Origin: Aeromicrobium chenweiae
Lineage (GTDB): Bacteria > Actinomycetota > Actinomycetes > Propionibacteriales > Nocardioidaceae
Reading direction: 5' to 3'
Length of the DNA: 64,000 nucleotides
Assembly (NCBI RefSeq): GCF_003065605.1
Contig: NZ_CP026952.1
Location: forward strand, 2,232,001-2,296,000
Shown: piece after piece, positions 42,853-52,513 of the stretch
Position numbering within the stretch: position 1 is the stretch's first letter
How the letters are laid out: each line of letters begins with the position of its first letter
Translations under genes and position numbers: made by a program
The notes under the pieces: generated by a model
What the model saw: only the letters and a program-made list of their open reading frames with translations
Told to the model about the DNA's origin: nothing
Databases searched by the model: none

Positions 42853-43833
42853 TCAGCCCATGAACACGTCAGCGAACAACTCGGCCGACCGCAGACGCTC
42901 CTCCACCCGCGGGCTCTGGTGGGCGACGATGAGTTCGTCGGCCTTGGTCTGCTCGGCGAACTCGGTGACCAGCTTCTGGACGACGTCGGGGGTGCCGGCG
43001 GCGCTGTAGGTCATCATCTCGCGCAGGTGCTGGCCCTGCGGGGACGCGAGCACCTGGTCGGCCTGCTCGTCGGTGTACTTGGTGCCGGGGCGTACGAGCA
43101 GGGCCACGCGGCTGCGCGCGACTTCGACCTGCTGGCGCTCGGCGTCGGCCTGGTCGTCCGACGCGATCACGTTGAAGGCCGCCATGACGTACGGCTTGTC
43201 GAGCTGCTCGGACGGCTTGAACTCGCGGCGGTACAGCGCGATCGCGTCGTGCAGGGCGGCCGGGGCGAAGTGGGACGCGAACGCGTACGGCAGGCCCAGC
43301 GCCGCTGCGAGGCCGGCGCCGTACAGCGAGGAGCCGAGGATGTAGAGCGGGACGTTGGTGCCGTTGCCCGGGTACGCCGTGACGTCCGGGATCCGCGACT
43401 CGCCGCGCAGGTAGCCCTGCAGCTCGAGGACGTCCTCGGGGAACGTGTCCGACGAGGTGGCGTTGCGGCGCAGCGCGTGCATCGTGTTCTGGTCGCTGCC
43501 CGGCGCGCGGCCCAGGCCGAGGTCGATCCGCCCAGGGTGGAGCGTCTCGAGCGTGCCGAACTGCTCCGCGATCGTCAGCGGCGAGTGGTTCGGGAGCATC
43601 ACTCCCCCGGCGCCGAGCCGGATGCTGCTGGTGTGGGCGGCGACGTGGGCGATCAGCACCGAGGTGGCCGACGAGGCGATCGCGGCCATGTTGTGGTGCT
43701 CGGCGTACCAGACCCGCTTGTAGCCGGTCTGCTCCGCGGTCCGGGCCAGCGCCACCGTGCCGGCGAGCGACTCGGCCACCGTCTGGTCGCGAGCAACGGT
43801 CGCAAGGTCAAGGATCGAAACCGGCACAGACAT
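42853..43833 (-). CDS. LLM-class flavin-dependent oxidoreductase
   Basis: 326-residue luciferase-like monooxygenase family TIM barrel that uses reduced flavin or F420. The start [20 protein letters not shown] and the segments [31 protein letters not shown] and [17 protein letters not shown] are typical of the MsnO8/YhbW-like branch. ATG at 43831-43833. Substrate unknown. It is separated by 114 bases from the membrane protein gene downstream on the same strand; no operon signal is clear. Confidence 0.88.
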   Translation of the reverse strand: MSVPVSILDLATVARDQTVAESLAGTVALARTAEQTGYKRVWYAEHHNMAAIASSATSVLIAHVAAHTSSIRLGAGGVMLPNHSPLTIAEQFGTLETLHPGRIDLGLGRAPGSDQNTMHALRRNATSSDTFPEDVLELQGYLRGESRIPDVTAYPGNGTNVPLYILGSSLYGAGLAAALGLPYAFASHFAPAALHDAIALYRREFKPSEQLDKPYVMAAFNVIASDDQADAERQQVEVARSRVALLVRPGTKYTDEQADQVLASPQGQHLREMMTYSAAGTPDVVQKLVTEFAEQTKADELIVAHQSPRVEERLRSAELFADVFMG

Positions 43834-43947
43834 GAAACACCCTTCGTCGACGAGCCGACGGCATTCAGCGCCGCCTTCTACACAAGGACAACTGTCCGGA
43901 CCGTAAATGTCATCCCGGACGCCCCGTTACGAATGTCTCGTCGCGCG

Positions 43948-44988
43948 TCACATGCTGGCGGCGTCCTGCACCTCGCCGACGAGCTCCTCGATGATGTCCT
44001 CGAGGAAGAGGACACCCGTCGTGGCCCCGTCCTGGTCGAGCGACCTCGCCACGTGGCCTCCCGTGCGCCGCATGAGCGCCAGGGCGTCCTCGAGGTCCAC
44101 CTCGCGGAACGTGGACGTCAGCCGCCGGATGCGCTTGACCGGCACCGGGGACGTGAACGCGTCGCCCGAGCTCAGGTCCATGACGTCCTTGAGGTGCAGG
44201 TAGCCGATCAGCTCGTGGTCGGTGCCGGCCACGACGTAACGGGAGAACCCGTGCTCGGCGACCGCGTGCTGCACGTCAGCGGGTGTCGCGCCGATCGGCA
44301 GGACGACCATGTCGGCCATCGGCACCTCGACGTCGGCGACCTTCTTGGCGCTGAACTCGAACGCGGCCGTCAGCGTGCCGGACGTGTCGTCCAGGACGCC
44401 CTCGCGGGTCGACTGCTCGACGATGTTGGCGACCTCGTCGAGGGTGAACGTGCTGCTCGCCTCGTCCTTCGGCTCGACCTTGAACAGGCGCAGGACGCCG
44501 TTCGCTACGGCGTTCAGCGACCAGATCACCGGCTTGAAGAACCGCGAGACCATGACCAGCGGCGGAGCCAGGATCAGCGCGGCCCGGTCCGGGACCGAGA
44601 ACGACAGGTTCTTGGGCACCATCTCGCCGAACACGACGTGCAGGAACGTCACCAGTGCGAGCGCCACGATGAACGCGATGACGCTGATCGACTCCGCGGA
44701 CAGGGACGTGACGCCCAGCGGGATCTCCAGCAGGTGATGGATGGCCGGCTCGGACACGTTCAGGATGAGCAACGAGCACACCGTGATGCCGAGCTGGCTC
44801 GTAGCCAACATCAGCGTTGCGTGCTCCATCGCCCACAACGTGGTCTTGGCGGCCTTGCTGCCCGCCTCGGCCTTGGGCTCGATCTGGGAGCGACGTGCGG
44901 AGATGACCGCGAACTCGGCGCCCACGAAGAACGCGTTGCCGGCCAGCAGGACGACGAGCCAGATGACTCCGGGAAGGTACTCGCTCAT
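43948..44988 (-). CDS. CNNM/CorC-type membrane protein with CBS domains (second gene)
   Basis: 346 residues. A DUF21/CNNM membrane domain with about four helices (VIWLVVLLAGNAFFVGAEFA, LGVTSLSAESISVIAFIVAL) is followed by a CBS pair (about 195-340: VADVEVPMADMVVLPIGATP, GFSRYVVAGTDHELIGYLHL). It lacks the CorC_HlyC C-terminal domain that the partner gene has. The ATG overlaps the stop of the preceding gene (ATGA). Related proteins affect Mg2+/Co2+ transport; here the pair may act as a heterodimer, which is inference. Confidence 0.86.
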   Translation of the reverse strand: MSEYLPGVIWLVVLLAGNAFFVGAEFAVISARRSQIEPKAEAGSKAAKTTLWAMEHATLMLATSQLGITVCSLLILNVSEPAIHHLLEIPLGVTSLSAESISVIAFIVALALVTFLHVVFGEMVPKNLSFSVPDRAALILAPPLVMVSRFFKPVIWSLNAVANGVLRLFKVEPKDEASSTFTLDEVANIVEQSTREGVLDDTSGTLTAAFEFSAKKVADVEVPMADMVVLPIGATPADVQHAVAEHGFSRYVVAGTDHELIGYLHLKDVMDLSSGDAFTSPVPVKRIRRLTSTFREVDLEDALALMRRTGGHVARSLDQDGATTGVLFLEDIIEELVGEVQDAASM

Positions 44989-46346
44989 GAAAGGTCCTCA
45001 CGCAGCTGCTCGACGATCTGGTCGTGCGTCCCGGCCGGTGCCAGGTCGGCCTCGACCTCCTCGGGGACGAACCGGAGCCGCTCGATGCGACCGCCGTTCA
45101 CCCGCTCGACGCGCAGGACGCCGTCCTGCGTCGGCACCTCGTCGCCCAGCTCGGCGACCCGGTCGAGCGAGTCGGTGACGAAGCCGCCGACCGTGTCGTA
45201 GTCGCCGCCTTCGGGGACCCGGACGCCGGCGCGGTCGAGCACCTCGTCGGGTCGCAGGGCAGCGTCGAAGACCACGGTGCGTCCGGTCCGGCGGACCTCG
45301 CTGCGGGGGCGGTCGTACTCGTCCTCGAGCTCGCCGACGAGCTCCTCGACCAGGTCCTCGAGCGTGACGACGCCCTCGGTGCCGCCGAACTCGTCCAGGA
45401 CGATCGCGATCTGGTAGCTCTGGGTACGCAGGACCCCCAGGAGCGAGTCGACGCCCATCGACTGCGGCACCCGCAACGCGGTCGTCAGCAGGTCGCTGAC
45501 CGGCACGGTGGCCTGGTCGGGCAGCGGCACCGCGAACGCCTGCTTGACGTGGACGACGCCGCGGACGTCGTCGGAGTCCTTGCCGATGACCGGGAAGCGG
45601 GAGTACCCGCTGCTGCCGGCCACCGTGATGACGTCCGCCGCGGTGGCGTCGATGTCGACGGTGACCATCCGCACGCGCGGCGTGAGGACGTCCGCGGCGG
45701 AGCGCTGGGAGAACCGGAGCGTCCGGCCCAGCAGGGTGGCGTGGTCGTCGTCCAGCACCCCGGCCATCGCCGAACGACGGACCAGCGAGCTGAGCTCCTC
45801 GGCCGTGCGCGCGCCGGACAGCTCCTCCTTCGGCTCGACACCCAGGGACCGGATCACGCCGTTGGCGGTGTTGTTGAACAACAGGATGAGCGGTTTCAGC
45901 ACCGTCGTGAACACGATCTGGAACGGCACCACGATCTTCGCCGTCGCCAACGGGACGGCGAGGGCGAAGTTCTTCGGGACCAGCTCGCCGATGATCATCG
46001 AAAAGAGGGTGGCCAGCAGGACGCCGACGACGGCGCCGACTCCAGTGACGGCACCGTCCGGGAGCCCGGCGGCACCGAGCGGCTCGCGCAGCAGCGAGCT
46101 GACGGCAGGCTCGAAGGTGTAACCGGTGAGCAGCGTGGTCAGCGTGATGCCGAGCTGCGCGCTCGACAGGTGCGTCGAGGTGATCTTCAGCGCGCTGATG
46201 GTGGGGCCGAGTCGCTTCTCGCCCCGCTCCTGGCGGGCCTCGAGCTCGTTGCGGTCCAGGTTGACCAGCGCGAACTCGGACGCGACGAACAGGCCGGTTC
46301 CCACGGTCAGGGCCAGACCGATGGCCAGCATGGACCACTCGTTCAT
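44985..46346 (-). CDS. CNNM/CorC-type membrane protein with CBS and CorC domains (first gene)
   Basis: 453 residues. CNNM membrane domain (LAIGLALTVGTGLFVASEFA, GAVVGVLLATLFSMIIGELV), CBS pair (ADVLTPRVRMVTVDIDATAA, GYSRFPVIGKDSDDVRGVVH), and C-terminal CorC_HlyC domain (LDEFGGTEGVVTLEDLVEEL, then GDYDTVGGFVTDSL). ATG at 46346 is preferred: GGAGGTGA lies nine bases upstream, while the GTG two codons earlier is too close. It is coupled to the following gene by a four-base overlap. Mg2+/Co2+ efflux is the family's usual role. Confidence 0.88.
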   Translation of the reverse strand: MNEWSMLAIGLALTVGTGLFVASEFALVNLDRNELEARQERGEKRLGPTISALKITSTHLSSAQLGITLTTLLTGYTFEPAVSSLLREPLGAAGLPDGAVTGVGAVVGVLLATLFSMIIGELVPKNFALAVPLATAKIVVPFQIVFTTVLKPLILLFNNTANGVIRSLGVEPKEELSGARTAEELSSLVRRSAMAGVLDDDHATLLGRTLRFSQRSAADVLTPRVRMVTVDIDATAADVITVAGSSGYSRFPVIGKDSDDVRGVVHVKQAFAVPLPDQATVPVSDLLTTALRVPQSMGVDSLLGVLRTQSYQIAIVLDEFGGTEGVVTLEDLVEELVGELEDEYDRPRSEVRRTGRTVVFDAALRPDEVLDRAGVRVPEGGDYDTVGGFVTDSLDRVAELGDEVPTQDGVLRVERVNGGRIERLRFVPEEVEADLAPAGTHDQIVEQLREDLS

Positions 46347-46495
46347 GTGCACTCACCTCCCAGCGTCAGGTCGCGACACGAACGTGTGAGAGGTGAGCAG
46401 GTACTCGCAGGGGGAGGGTCATCCATAGTGGTCGCAGTTTACTGAACCGCGGCAACGTCGGAGGGGGTCGGCACCCCCACTCCCCCACGAACGAG

Positions 46496-46533
46496 CCCGG
46501 CCCGGGCACTCCGTGAGGAGCACCCGGGCCGGG
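46496..46533 (-). terminator. Hairpin terminator after nrdJ
   Basis: Perfect 11-bp stem CCCGGCCCGGG / CCCGGGCCGGG around a 16-base loop that itself can pair, 17 bases after the nrdJ stop. Confidence 0.8.
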
Positions 46534-46550
46534 GACGACGAGCTACGTGA

Positions 46551-49469
46551 TCAGCTGCAGCCGCTGGTGCTTCCGCAGCCCTCGCACACGTGGCAGGAGC
46601 CGGCGGGACGCATCTTGGTTCCGCAGGTCATGCACAGCGGCGAGTCGACCGCGGAGCCGGTGATGGCCTCGAGGAGCTCGGCGCTCGTGTGGGCCTGCGC
46701 AGGCGCGGGCTTGGAGCTGGCTGCCTCGTTGCTGTCGCCGGAGACCGACGTCGTCTCGACCTTGGCGGTGGCGACCGCCGGGGCGGCCGGGGCGACCTTG
46801 GGCTCGATGGTCTCGACCGTCTCCTCGACGAGCTCGGCGGCGGTGGTGCCCGCCGAGATCGGCTGGTGGGAGCCGGTGTCGAGGTAGCGCTGACGCTCGT
46901 CGGCCGAGAAGATGCCGAGAGCCGAGCGGGTGTCGAAGTCCAGGTAGTCCAGGGCGAGTCGACGGAACGTGTAGTCCATGATCGACTGGCTCATGCGGAC
47001 GTCCGGGTCATCGGTCAGACCGGCCGGCTCGAACTTCATGTTGGTGAACTTGCTGACGAACGTCTCCAGCGGCACGCCGTACTGCAGCGAGATGCTGATC
47101 GCGATCGAGAAGGCGTCCATCATGCCGGCCAGGGTCGAGCCCTGCTTGCCCAGCTTCATGAAGATCTCGCCGAGCGAGCCGTCCTCGTGAGCACCCGAGG
47201 TCATGTAGCCCTCGGCGCCACCGACGGAGAACGACGTCGTGATGGCCTGGCGCGACTTCGGCAGGCGACGACGGATCGGCTTCTCGACGATGACTTCCTT
47301 GATGACTTCCTTGACCTCGGTCGAGCCGGAGGACTTGGCCTCCTTGCCGTCCGAGAGCGGCTGGCCGACCTTGCAGTTGTCGCGGTAGACCGCGAGCGCC
47401 TTCAGGCCGAGCTTCCAGCCCTGGAAGTAGACGTCCTGGATCTCCTCGACCGTGGCGGTCTCGGGCAGGTTGACCGTCTTGGAGATCGCGCCGGACAGGA
47501 ACGGCTGGCAGGCAGCCATCATCTTGACGTGGCCCATGGGCTTGATCGAGCGCTGGCCCATCGCGGTGTCGAAGATCTCGTAGTGCTCGGTCTTGAGACC
47601 GGGCGCGTCGACGACGTGACCGTTCTCGGCGATGTACTCGACGATGGCCTCGATGGTCTCGCCGGTGTAGCCGAGTTTCTTCAGGGCAGCCGGGATCGTC
47701 TGGTTGACGATCTGCATCGAGCCGCCACCGACGAGCTTCTTGAACTTGACCAGCGAGAAGTCCGGCTCGATGCCGGTCGTGTCGCAGTCCATCATGAAGC
47801 CGATGGTGCCGGTCGGGGCCAGGACGGAGGCCTGGCTGTTGCGCCATCCGTTCTTGGAGCCGATCTTCAGGTTCTCGGCCCACTGCTTGGCAGCCTCGCG
47901 GTGCACGGCGATGTCCATGCCGTGGACGGTGCGGATCTCGTCGTTGGCGGCCTGGTGCTTGCGCATGACGCGCTCGTGCGCCGAGGCGTTCTGGGCGAAG
48001 CCGTCGTACGGGCCGACGACGCCGGCGAGCTCGGCCGAACGGCGGTAGGACGTACCGGTCATCAGCGAGGTGATCGCACCGGCGAGGGCGCGGCCGCCGT
48101 CGGAGTCGTACGCCAGGCCGGACGCCATGAGCAGCGCGCCGAGGTTGGCGAAACCGATGCCGAGCTGGCGGTACGCACGCGTGGTGTCACCGATCGCCTC
48201 GGTCGGGAAGTCGGCGAAGCAGATCGAGATGTCCATCGCGGTGATGATGAACTCGGTCGCCTTGACGAACTTCTCGGTGTCGAACGAGCCGTCGTCCTTG
48301 AGGAACTTCAGCAGGTTGAGCGAGGCGAGGTTGCAGCTGGAGTTGTCCAGGTGCATGTACTCCGAGCACGGGTTCGACGCGGTGATGCGGCCGGCCTCGG
48401 GCGAGGTGTGCCAGTCGTTGATCGTGCCGTCGTACTGGATGCCCGGATCGGCGCACGCCCAGGCGGCCTGCGCGATGTCGGACCACAGCTTGCGGGCGTC
48501 GACGGTCTCGATGATCTCGCCGGTGGTGCGGGCGCGCAGACCGAACTCGTTGCCCTCCTCGACCGCGTGCATGAACTCGTCGTTGACGCGGATCGAGTTG
48601 TTGGCGTTCTGGTACTGCACCGAGGTGATGTCGACGCCACCGAGGTCCATGTCGTAGCCGGCGTCGCGCAGGACACGGATCTTGTCCTCCTCGCGGGCCT
48701 TGGTCGCCACGAACTCCTCGATGTCCGGGTGGTCGACGTCCAGGACGACCATCTTGGCCGCACGACGCGTGGCGCCGCCGGACTTGATGGTGCCCGCGGA
48801 CGCGTCCGCACCGCGCATGAAGGAGACCGGACCGGACGCGGTGCCACCCGAGGAGCGGAGCAGCTCCTTGGACGAGCGGATGCGCGACAGGTTGAGGCCG
48901 GCGCCGGATCCACCCTTGAAGATCAGACCCTCTTCCTTGTACCAGTTGAGGATCGAGTCCATCGAGTCATCCACCGCGAGGATGAAGCAGGCGCTGACCT
49001 GCTGGGGGCTGGACGTGCCCACGTTGAACCACACCGGGCTGTTGAAGCTGAAGACCTGGTGCAGGAGCATGTGCGTCAACTCGTGCTCGAAGAGCTCGGC
49101 GTCCGCGTCGCTCGCGAAGTAGCCGTGCTCCTTGCCGGCGGCGACGTACGTCAGGACGACGCGGTCGAGCAGCTGCTTGAGGCTCTGCTCACGCTCGGGG
49201 CTGCCGACGGCGCCGCGGAAGTACTTGGTGGTGACGATCGTGGAGGCGTTGACGCTCCAGAAGTCGGGGAACTCCACACCGCGCTGCTCGAAGACGTTCT
49301 CGCCGGTCTTCCAGTTGGTCTGGACGACGTCGCGACGCTCCCAGGTCACGGCGTCGTACGGGTGCACCCCCGGCGTGGTGAAGACGCGCTCGATCTTCAG
49401 GCCCTTGCCCGAAGTCTTGGCGCCAGCCTTGCGAGAGGACCCCGTGGGGCCGCTGACCGTTTCCGTCAT
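46551..49469 (-). CDS. nrdJ: Class II (B12-dependent) ribonucleotide reductase
   Basis: 972-residue adenosylcobalamin-dependent reductase that makes dNTPs without oxygen. Catalytic barrel motifs are GGSGAGLNLSRIRSS, the thiyl segment PCSEYMHLDNSSCNLASLNL, and SVLAPTGTIGFMMDCDTTGI. The C terminus holds the conserved extension with a zinc site (CMTCGTKM, CHVCEGCG). The CAGGAG site precedes the ATG at 49469. It is 115 bases downstream of nrdR on the same strand, so NrdR and the two upstream boxes likely control both. A hairpin terminator follows. No B12 riboswitch is evident in the leader. Confidence 0.96.
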   Translation of the reverse strand: MTETVSGPTGSSRKAGAKTSGKGLKIERVFTTPGVHPYDAVTWERRDVVQTNWKTGENVFEQRGVEFPDFWSVNASTIVTTKYFRGAVGSPEREQSLKQLLDRVVLTYVAAGKEHGYFASDADAELFEHELTHMLLHQVFSFNSPVWFNVGTSSPQQVSACFILAVDDSMDSILNWYKEEGLIFKGGSGAGLNLSRIRSSKELLRSSGGTASGPVSFMRGADASAGTIKSGGATRRAAKMVVLDVDHPDIEEFVATKAREEDKIRVLRDAGYDMDLGGVDITSVQYQNANNSIRVNDEFMHAVEEGNEFGLRARTTGEIIETVDARKLWSDIAQAAWACADPGIQYDGTINDWHTSPEAGRITASNPCSEYMHLDNSSCNLASLNLLKFLKDDGSFDTEKFVKATEFIITAMDISICFADFPTEAIGDTTRAYRQLGIGFANLGALLMASGLAYDSDGGRALAGAITSLMTGTSYRRSAELAGVVGPYDGFAQNASAHERVMRKHQAANDEIRTVHGMDIAVHREAAKQWAENLKIGSKNGWRNSQASVLAPTGTIGFMMDCDTTGIEPDFSLVKFKKLVGGGSMQIVNQTIPAALKKLGYTGETIEAIVEYIAENGHVVDAPGLKTEHYEIFDTAMGQRSIKPMGHVKMMAACQPFLSGAISKTVNLPETATVEEIQDVYFQGWKLGLKALAVYRDNCKVGQPLSDGKEAKSSGSTEVKEVIKEVIVEKPIRRRLPKSRQAITTSFSVGGAEGYMTSGAHEDGSLGEIFMKLGKQGSTLAGMMDAFSIAISISLQYGVPLETFVSKFTNMKFEPAGLTDDPDVRMSQSIMDYTFRRLALDYLDFDTRSALGIFSADERQRYLDTGSHQPISAGTTAAELVEETVETIEPKVAPAAPAVATAKVETTSVSGDSNEAASSKPAPAQAHTSAELLEAITGSAVDSPLCMTCGTKMRPAGSCHVCEGCGSTSGCS

Positions 49470-49583
49470 GGATGCTCCTGTGTGTGCGGTGGGTGTACGT
49501 GCTGTGTTGCCGGGTGTTTTCAGACGTTCGGACGTGCAGCGGGGTCACTTGGTTCAACAACCCCGGGTGGCTGGATGTTTCGT

Positions 49584-50084
49584 TCAGCCGTCGTGCTTGT
49601 GGGTGGAGTCGCGTGACTCCTCGGCCAGCTCGCCGTCGGCCGCCGCGACCATCAAGGTCGCGATCTCGGCGGCGAAGTCGTCGACCGACTCGAACGACTT
49701 GTAGACGCTGGCGAACCGCAGGTAGGCGACCTCGTCGAGCGCCTTGAGCGGCTCGAGGATGGCCAGTCCCACCTCGTGGGCCGGGATCTCCGCGGCGCCT
49801 CGATCGCGCAACGCGTCCTCGACCTGCTGGCCGAGGCGCGCCAGGTCGTCGGCCGAGACCGGGCGACCCTTGCATGCCTTGGCGACGCCGGCGATGGCCT
49901 TGTCACGGACGAACGGCTCGGTGGCACCGGACCGCTTGGCGATCATGAGCTGCATCTGCTCGATCGTGGTGAAGCGCTTCTCGCACTCCGCGCAGACGCG
50001 GCGACGCCGGATGGCGCCACCCTCGTCGGCCACGCGGCTGTCGAGCACCTTCGTGTCGGTGTTCTTGCAGAACGGGCAGTGCAT
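49584..50084 (-). CDS. nrdR: Ribonucleotide-reductase regulator NrdR
   Basis: 166-residue ATP/dATP-sensing repressor. N-terminal zinc ribbon [17 protein letters not shown] with the second pair in [14 protein letters not shown]; the ATP-cone is about 45-140 ([30 protein letters not shown]). GGAAGGAG precedes the ATG at 50084. NrdR binds tandem boxes before nrd genes, and two such boxes lie in its own promoter. It is cotranscribed with nrdJ. At about 166 residues it is slightly longer than the usual 150-160 because of an acidic tail. Confidence 0.95.
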   Translation of the reverse strand: MHCPFCKNTDTKVLDSRVADEGGAIRRRRVCAECEKRFTTIEQMQLMIAKRSGATEPFVRDKAIAGVAKACKGRPVSADDLARLGQQVEDALRDRGAAEIPAHEVGLAILEPLKALDEVAYLRFASVYKSFESVDDFAAEIATLMVAAADGELAEESRDSTHKHDG

Positions 50085-50193
50085 GAAGGCGCTCCTTCCG
50101 GTGGCTTCCTTGGGGACGAAACTGTGGACCGACCTGTGCACTCGACGCTCAACCTGTGCACCGAGGGCGACATCTGTGGACCAACATGTGGAG

Positions 50194-50225
50194 AACTACA
50201 TCGGTGTAAGTACTAGATGTAGTGG
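50194..50225 (-). promoter_or_regulatory. Tandem NrdR boxes
   Basis: On the minus strand, CCACTACATCTAGTACT (50209-50225) and TTACACCGATGTAGTT (50194-50209) fit the acaCWATATaTWGtgt-type NrdR consensus. They lie just downstream of the -10, where binding would block transcription of nrdR-nrdJ. Confidence 0.65.
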
Positions 50226-50227
50226 TA

Positions 50228-50256
50228 ACCATACGCCGCGGGTACGACGCATGCAA
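50228..50256 (-). promoter_or_regulatory. Promoter of nrdR-nrdJ
   Basis: Minus strand: -35 TTGCAT (50251-50256), 17-base spacer, -10 TATGGT (50228-50233). The NrdR boxes follow directly. Confidence 0.65.
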
Positions 50257-50452
50257 TCGACTCTGGCAAACAGCGGTGACATTTCTGGGGTATGTCCCGG
50301 CGTCCCGGCAACTGCGCAGGTCAGAGGTAGTGCGAGTCACACCAGTCACAGGAAACGGGCGTGTCGCGACACCGCTGACGGGCCGCTCGCAGGGGTCGGC
50401 GAAGCCGTTCCTGGCGCCGTGGGGACGGCACCAGGACGCGTCGCTGACGCAG

Positions 50453-51310
50453 CTACTGGGTCGCGGCCCAGCGCAGGAACTGCGCGGCCTGGAACAGGTC
50501 GTCGAAGTCGCCGGCCAGCTCGAGCAGCAGGTCGTTCGTCCACACGGCCAGGCGACCGACCGTCCAGGAGCCGACGCCGGCCGCGGGGATCTCGATGCCG
50601 TACACGGACTCGGCGATCTGCCGCTTCTCGTCGAGGGTGAGGATCGGCAGGAACCGGTACGGCTCGGCGACCGCGAGCGTCTTGGTCAGCAGCGTCGGGC
50701 CGAACCCCGGCATCGCCTGGGCGAACGTGCCCTGGGCGAGGTCGGTGAACCGGTCCTCGAGGTCACCGGGTCCACGCAGCAGGTGCTGGATCGTGGCCCG
50801 GACGTGCCGCGCCGCCTCCAGCTCGCCCATCAGCGTCCACGCCTTGTCGAGCTCGGTGGTCGGTCCCGGGTTCCCGCCCGTGGGGTCGTGCACGAACTGC
50901 TGCAGGTCGTAGTTCGCTGCGCGGTCCAGGCCTGACTCGGAGAACACCCACTGGTACTTCTTCCAGTGCGCGGCGACCGTCGGGTCGGGGGTGTACGGCA
51001 CGGTCGCCATGAACTCGTGCTTGCGCAGCAACGCCTGCTGCACGCTCTCCAACGGGGCGTCCGCGGCGGTCGGGAACTGCTTGCGCGCCACCACGATCGG
51101 CAGCACGGATGGCTTGGCGGGTGCCGCCGCTCGCGTGCGGGCCGCGGGCCGCGAGCGGGTCGGCGCCGGCTTGGGCGCCTCGACCGGTGCTCCGTACGTG
51201 AAGACGAAGTCGCAGTCGTCGCAGCGGGCCTCCTTGCGGCCGTCCGGCAGGGTGCGGATCAAGAAGACGTCGTCCTCACGGACGCACAAGGGACAGACGA
51301 TCAAAGCCAC
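50453..51310 (-). CDS. Zinc-ribbon hypothetical protein
   Basis: 285 residues. N-terminal four-Cys zinc ribbon (CPLC, CDDC within the first 35 residues), a Pro/Ala/Arg-rich linker, then a helical domain (WVFSESGLDRAANYDLQQFV, LEAARHVRATIQHLLRGPGD, RFLPILTLDEKRQIAESVYG). The second part resembles the nucleotide-free helical regions of some restriction or DNA-binding proteins but carries no catalytic motif that I can see. GTG start at 51310 with a weak ribosome site. Stands alone between nrdR and a GlsB-type gene. Confidence 0.65.
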   Translation of the reverse strand: MALIVCPLCVREDDVFLIRTLPDGRKEARCDDCDFVFTYGAPVEAPKPAPTRSRPAARTRAAAPAKPSVLPIVVARKQFPTAADAPLESVQQALLRKHEFMATVPYTPDPTVAAHWKKYQWVFSESGLDRAANYDLQQFVHDPTGGNPGPTTELDKAWTLMGELEAARHVRATIQHLLRGPGDLEDRFTDLAQGTFAQAMPGFGPTLLTKTLAVAEPYRFLPILTLDEKRQIAESVYGIEIPAAGVGSWTVGRLAVWTNDLLLELAGDFDDLFQAAQFLRWAATQ

Positions 51311-51415
51311 ATCACCAATCTATGCCTGTCCCCCACATCACCGGAGTCCGGCCACGGGGGCCTCCGGCGAGGTCCGTCTGCTAGCCCCGCTCACTGCCCG
51401 GGACACCGCCGAGAG

Positions 51416-51456
51416 CGCGACGGACCGCCCCTCGAGAGGAGGAGCGGTCCGTCGCG
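51416..51456 (-). terminator. Hairpin terminator after GlsB-type gene
   Basis: Perfect 13-bp stem CGCGACGGACCGC / GCGGTCCGTCGCG, 12 bases after the stop of the membrane protein gene. Confidence 0.8.
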
Positions 51457-51467
51457 TACGGGCGAGG

Positions 51468-51725
51468 TCAGGCCTTCTTGCGACCCGTGATCGCGTTGTA
51501 GGCGACGAGCGCGATGATCGCGCCGATGATCGAGCCGATGATGCCGGCTGCCGTCAGGTCGGTCGGGCCGTCGCTCAGCAGCGAGCCGAGGAAGCCACCG
51601 ACGAGCGAGCCGACCATGCCGAGCACGATCGTGCCGATGATGCCGAAGTCGTCCTTGCCGGGCACGACGGCGCGAGCGATGAATCCGGCGATGAGGCCGA
51701 CGATGATGAATCCGATGATTCCCAT
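51468..51725 (-). CDS. GlsB/YeaQ/YmgE-type stress membrane protein
   Basis: 85-residue protein with three hydrophobic helices rich in Gly (MGIIGFIIVGLIAGFIARAV, GTIVLGMVGSLVGGFLGSLL, AAGIIGSIIGAIIALVAYNA). The family is induced by envelope or general stress, with unknown mechanism. Strong GGGAGGGA before the ATG at 51725. Monocistronic with its own terminator, and divergent from dps over 143 bases, which hints at shared stress control. Confidence 0.85.
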   Translation of the reverse strand: MGIIGFIIVGLIAGFIARAVVPGKDDFGIIGTIVLGMVGSLVGGFLGSLLSDGPTDLTAAGIIGSIIGAIIALVAYNAITGRKKA

Positions 51726-51868
51726 GGGGTTCCCTCCCTGGTGATGTCGTTGCCGCGGGTGCGCCTCGTCGGCGCGCGACAACGGTCAAAGACACTAACG
51801 GGCACAGAGCAAATCTGCACGTCTGCGCGTCCGGGTGTGAAACCCCGTCAGATGGGTACGCGGCTGCC

Positions 51869-52441
51869 ATGGCTACTTCCACTCCGAAATTCACGATTCC
51901 CGGCCTCAGCAACGCTGAGGGCAAGAAGCTCGCCGGCATCCTGCAGGAGCGCCTCAACGCGCTGAACGACCTGCACCTGACGCTGAAGCACGTGCACTGG
52001 AACGTCGTCGGCCCGCACTTCATCGCCGTCCACGAGATGATCGATCCCCACGTGGACGAGGTCATCGCCATGGTCGACGAGACGGCGGAGCGCATCGCGA
52101 CGCTCGGCGTCTCCCCGCTCGGCACGCCCGGCGCGATCGTCAACGGCCGCACGTGGGAGGACTACTCCCTCGGCCGCGCCACGACGAACGAGCACCTCGG
52201 CGCCCTCGACGAGGTCTACATCAACCTCCTCCAGGACCACCGCAAGGCGCAGGAGGCCGCTGACGAGATCGACCCGGTCACCGGCGATCTGCTCGTGGGC
52301 CACCTGAGCAAGCTCGAGCTGTTCCACTGGTTCGTGCGCGCACATCTGGAGAGCACCGGTGGTGCACTCTCGACCGCGAACGCCAAGTCTGAGAAGACCG
52401 CCGCGAAGGCAGCCCACGAGGCGGCCGACGTCACCAAGTAG
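51869..52441 (+). CDS. dps: Dps-type ferritin, DNA protection during starvation
   Basis: 190-residue ferritin-like protein. Ferroxidase residues lie in LKHVHWNVVGPHFIAVHEMI and HVDEVIAMVDETAERIATLG; the C-terminal Lys/Ala-rich tail (NAKSEKTAAKAAHEAADVTK) is like DNA-binding tails of other Dps. Oxidises Fe2+ with H2O2 and packs DNA in stationary phase. ATG at 51869 with weak ribosome site. A strong hairpin terminator follows. Divergent from the GlsB-type gene. Confidence 0.93.
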   Translation: MATSTPKFTIPGLSNAEGKKLAGILQERLNALNDLHLTLKHVHWNVVGPHFIAVHEMIDPHVDEVIAMVDETAERIATLGVSPLGTPGAIVNGRTWEDYSLGRATTNEHLGALDEVYINLLQDHRKAQEAADEIDPVTGDLLVGHLSKLELFHWFVRAHLESTGGALSTANAKSEKTAAKAAHEAADVTK

Positions 52442-52456
52442 AACCCCTGACGGCGG

Positions 52457-52485
52457 GACCCCGACCCACACGCTGGGTCGGGGTC
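52457..52485 (+). terminator. Hairpin terminator after dps
   Basis: Perfect 12-bp stem GACCCCGACCCA / TGGGTCGGGGTC with a five-base loop, 16 bases after the stop. Confidence 0.85.
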
Positions 52486-52513
52486 TCGTCATGTCCGGGG
52501 CGTTGAGAACGAC

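Noticed and set aside
49470-49583. Cobalamin riboswitch before nrdJ
   Set aside because: The 114-base gap to nrdR shows no B12-box-like conserved core and is too short for a full element.
46590-49616. 1008-codon plus-strand frame
   Set aside because: Antisense to nrdJ, with no motif of its own.
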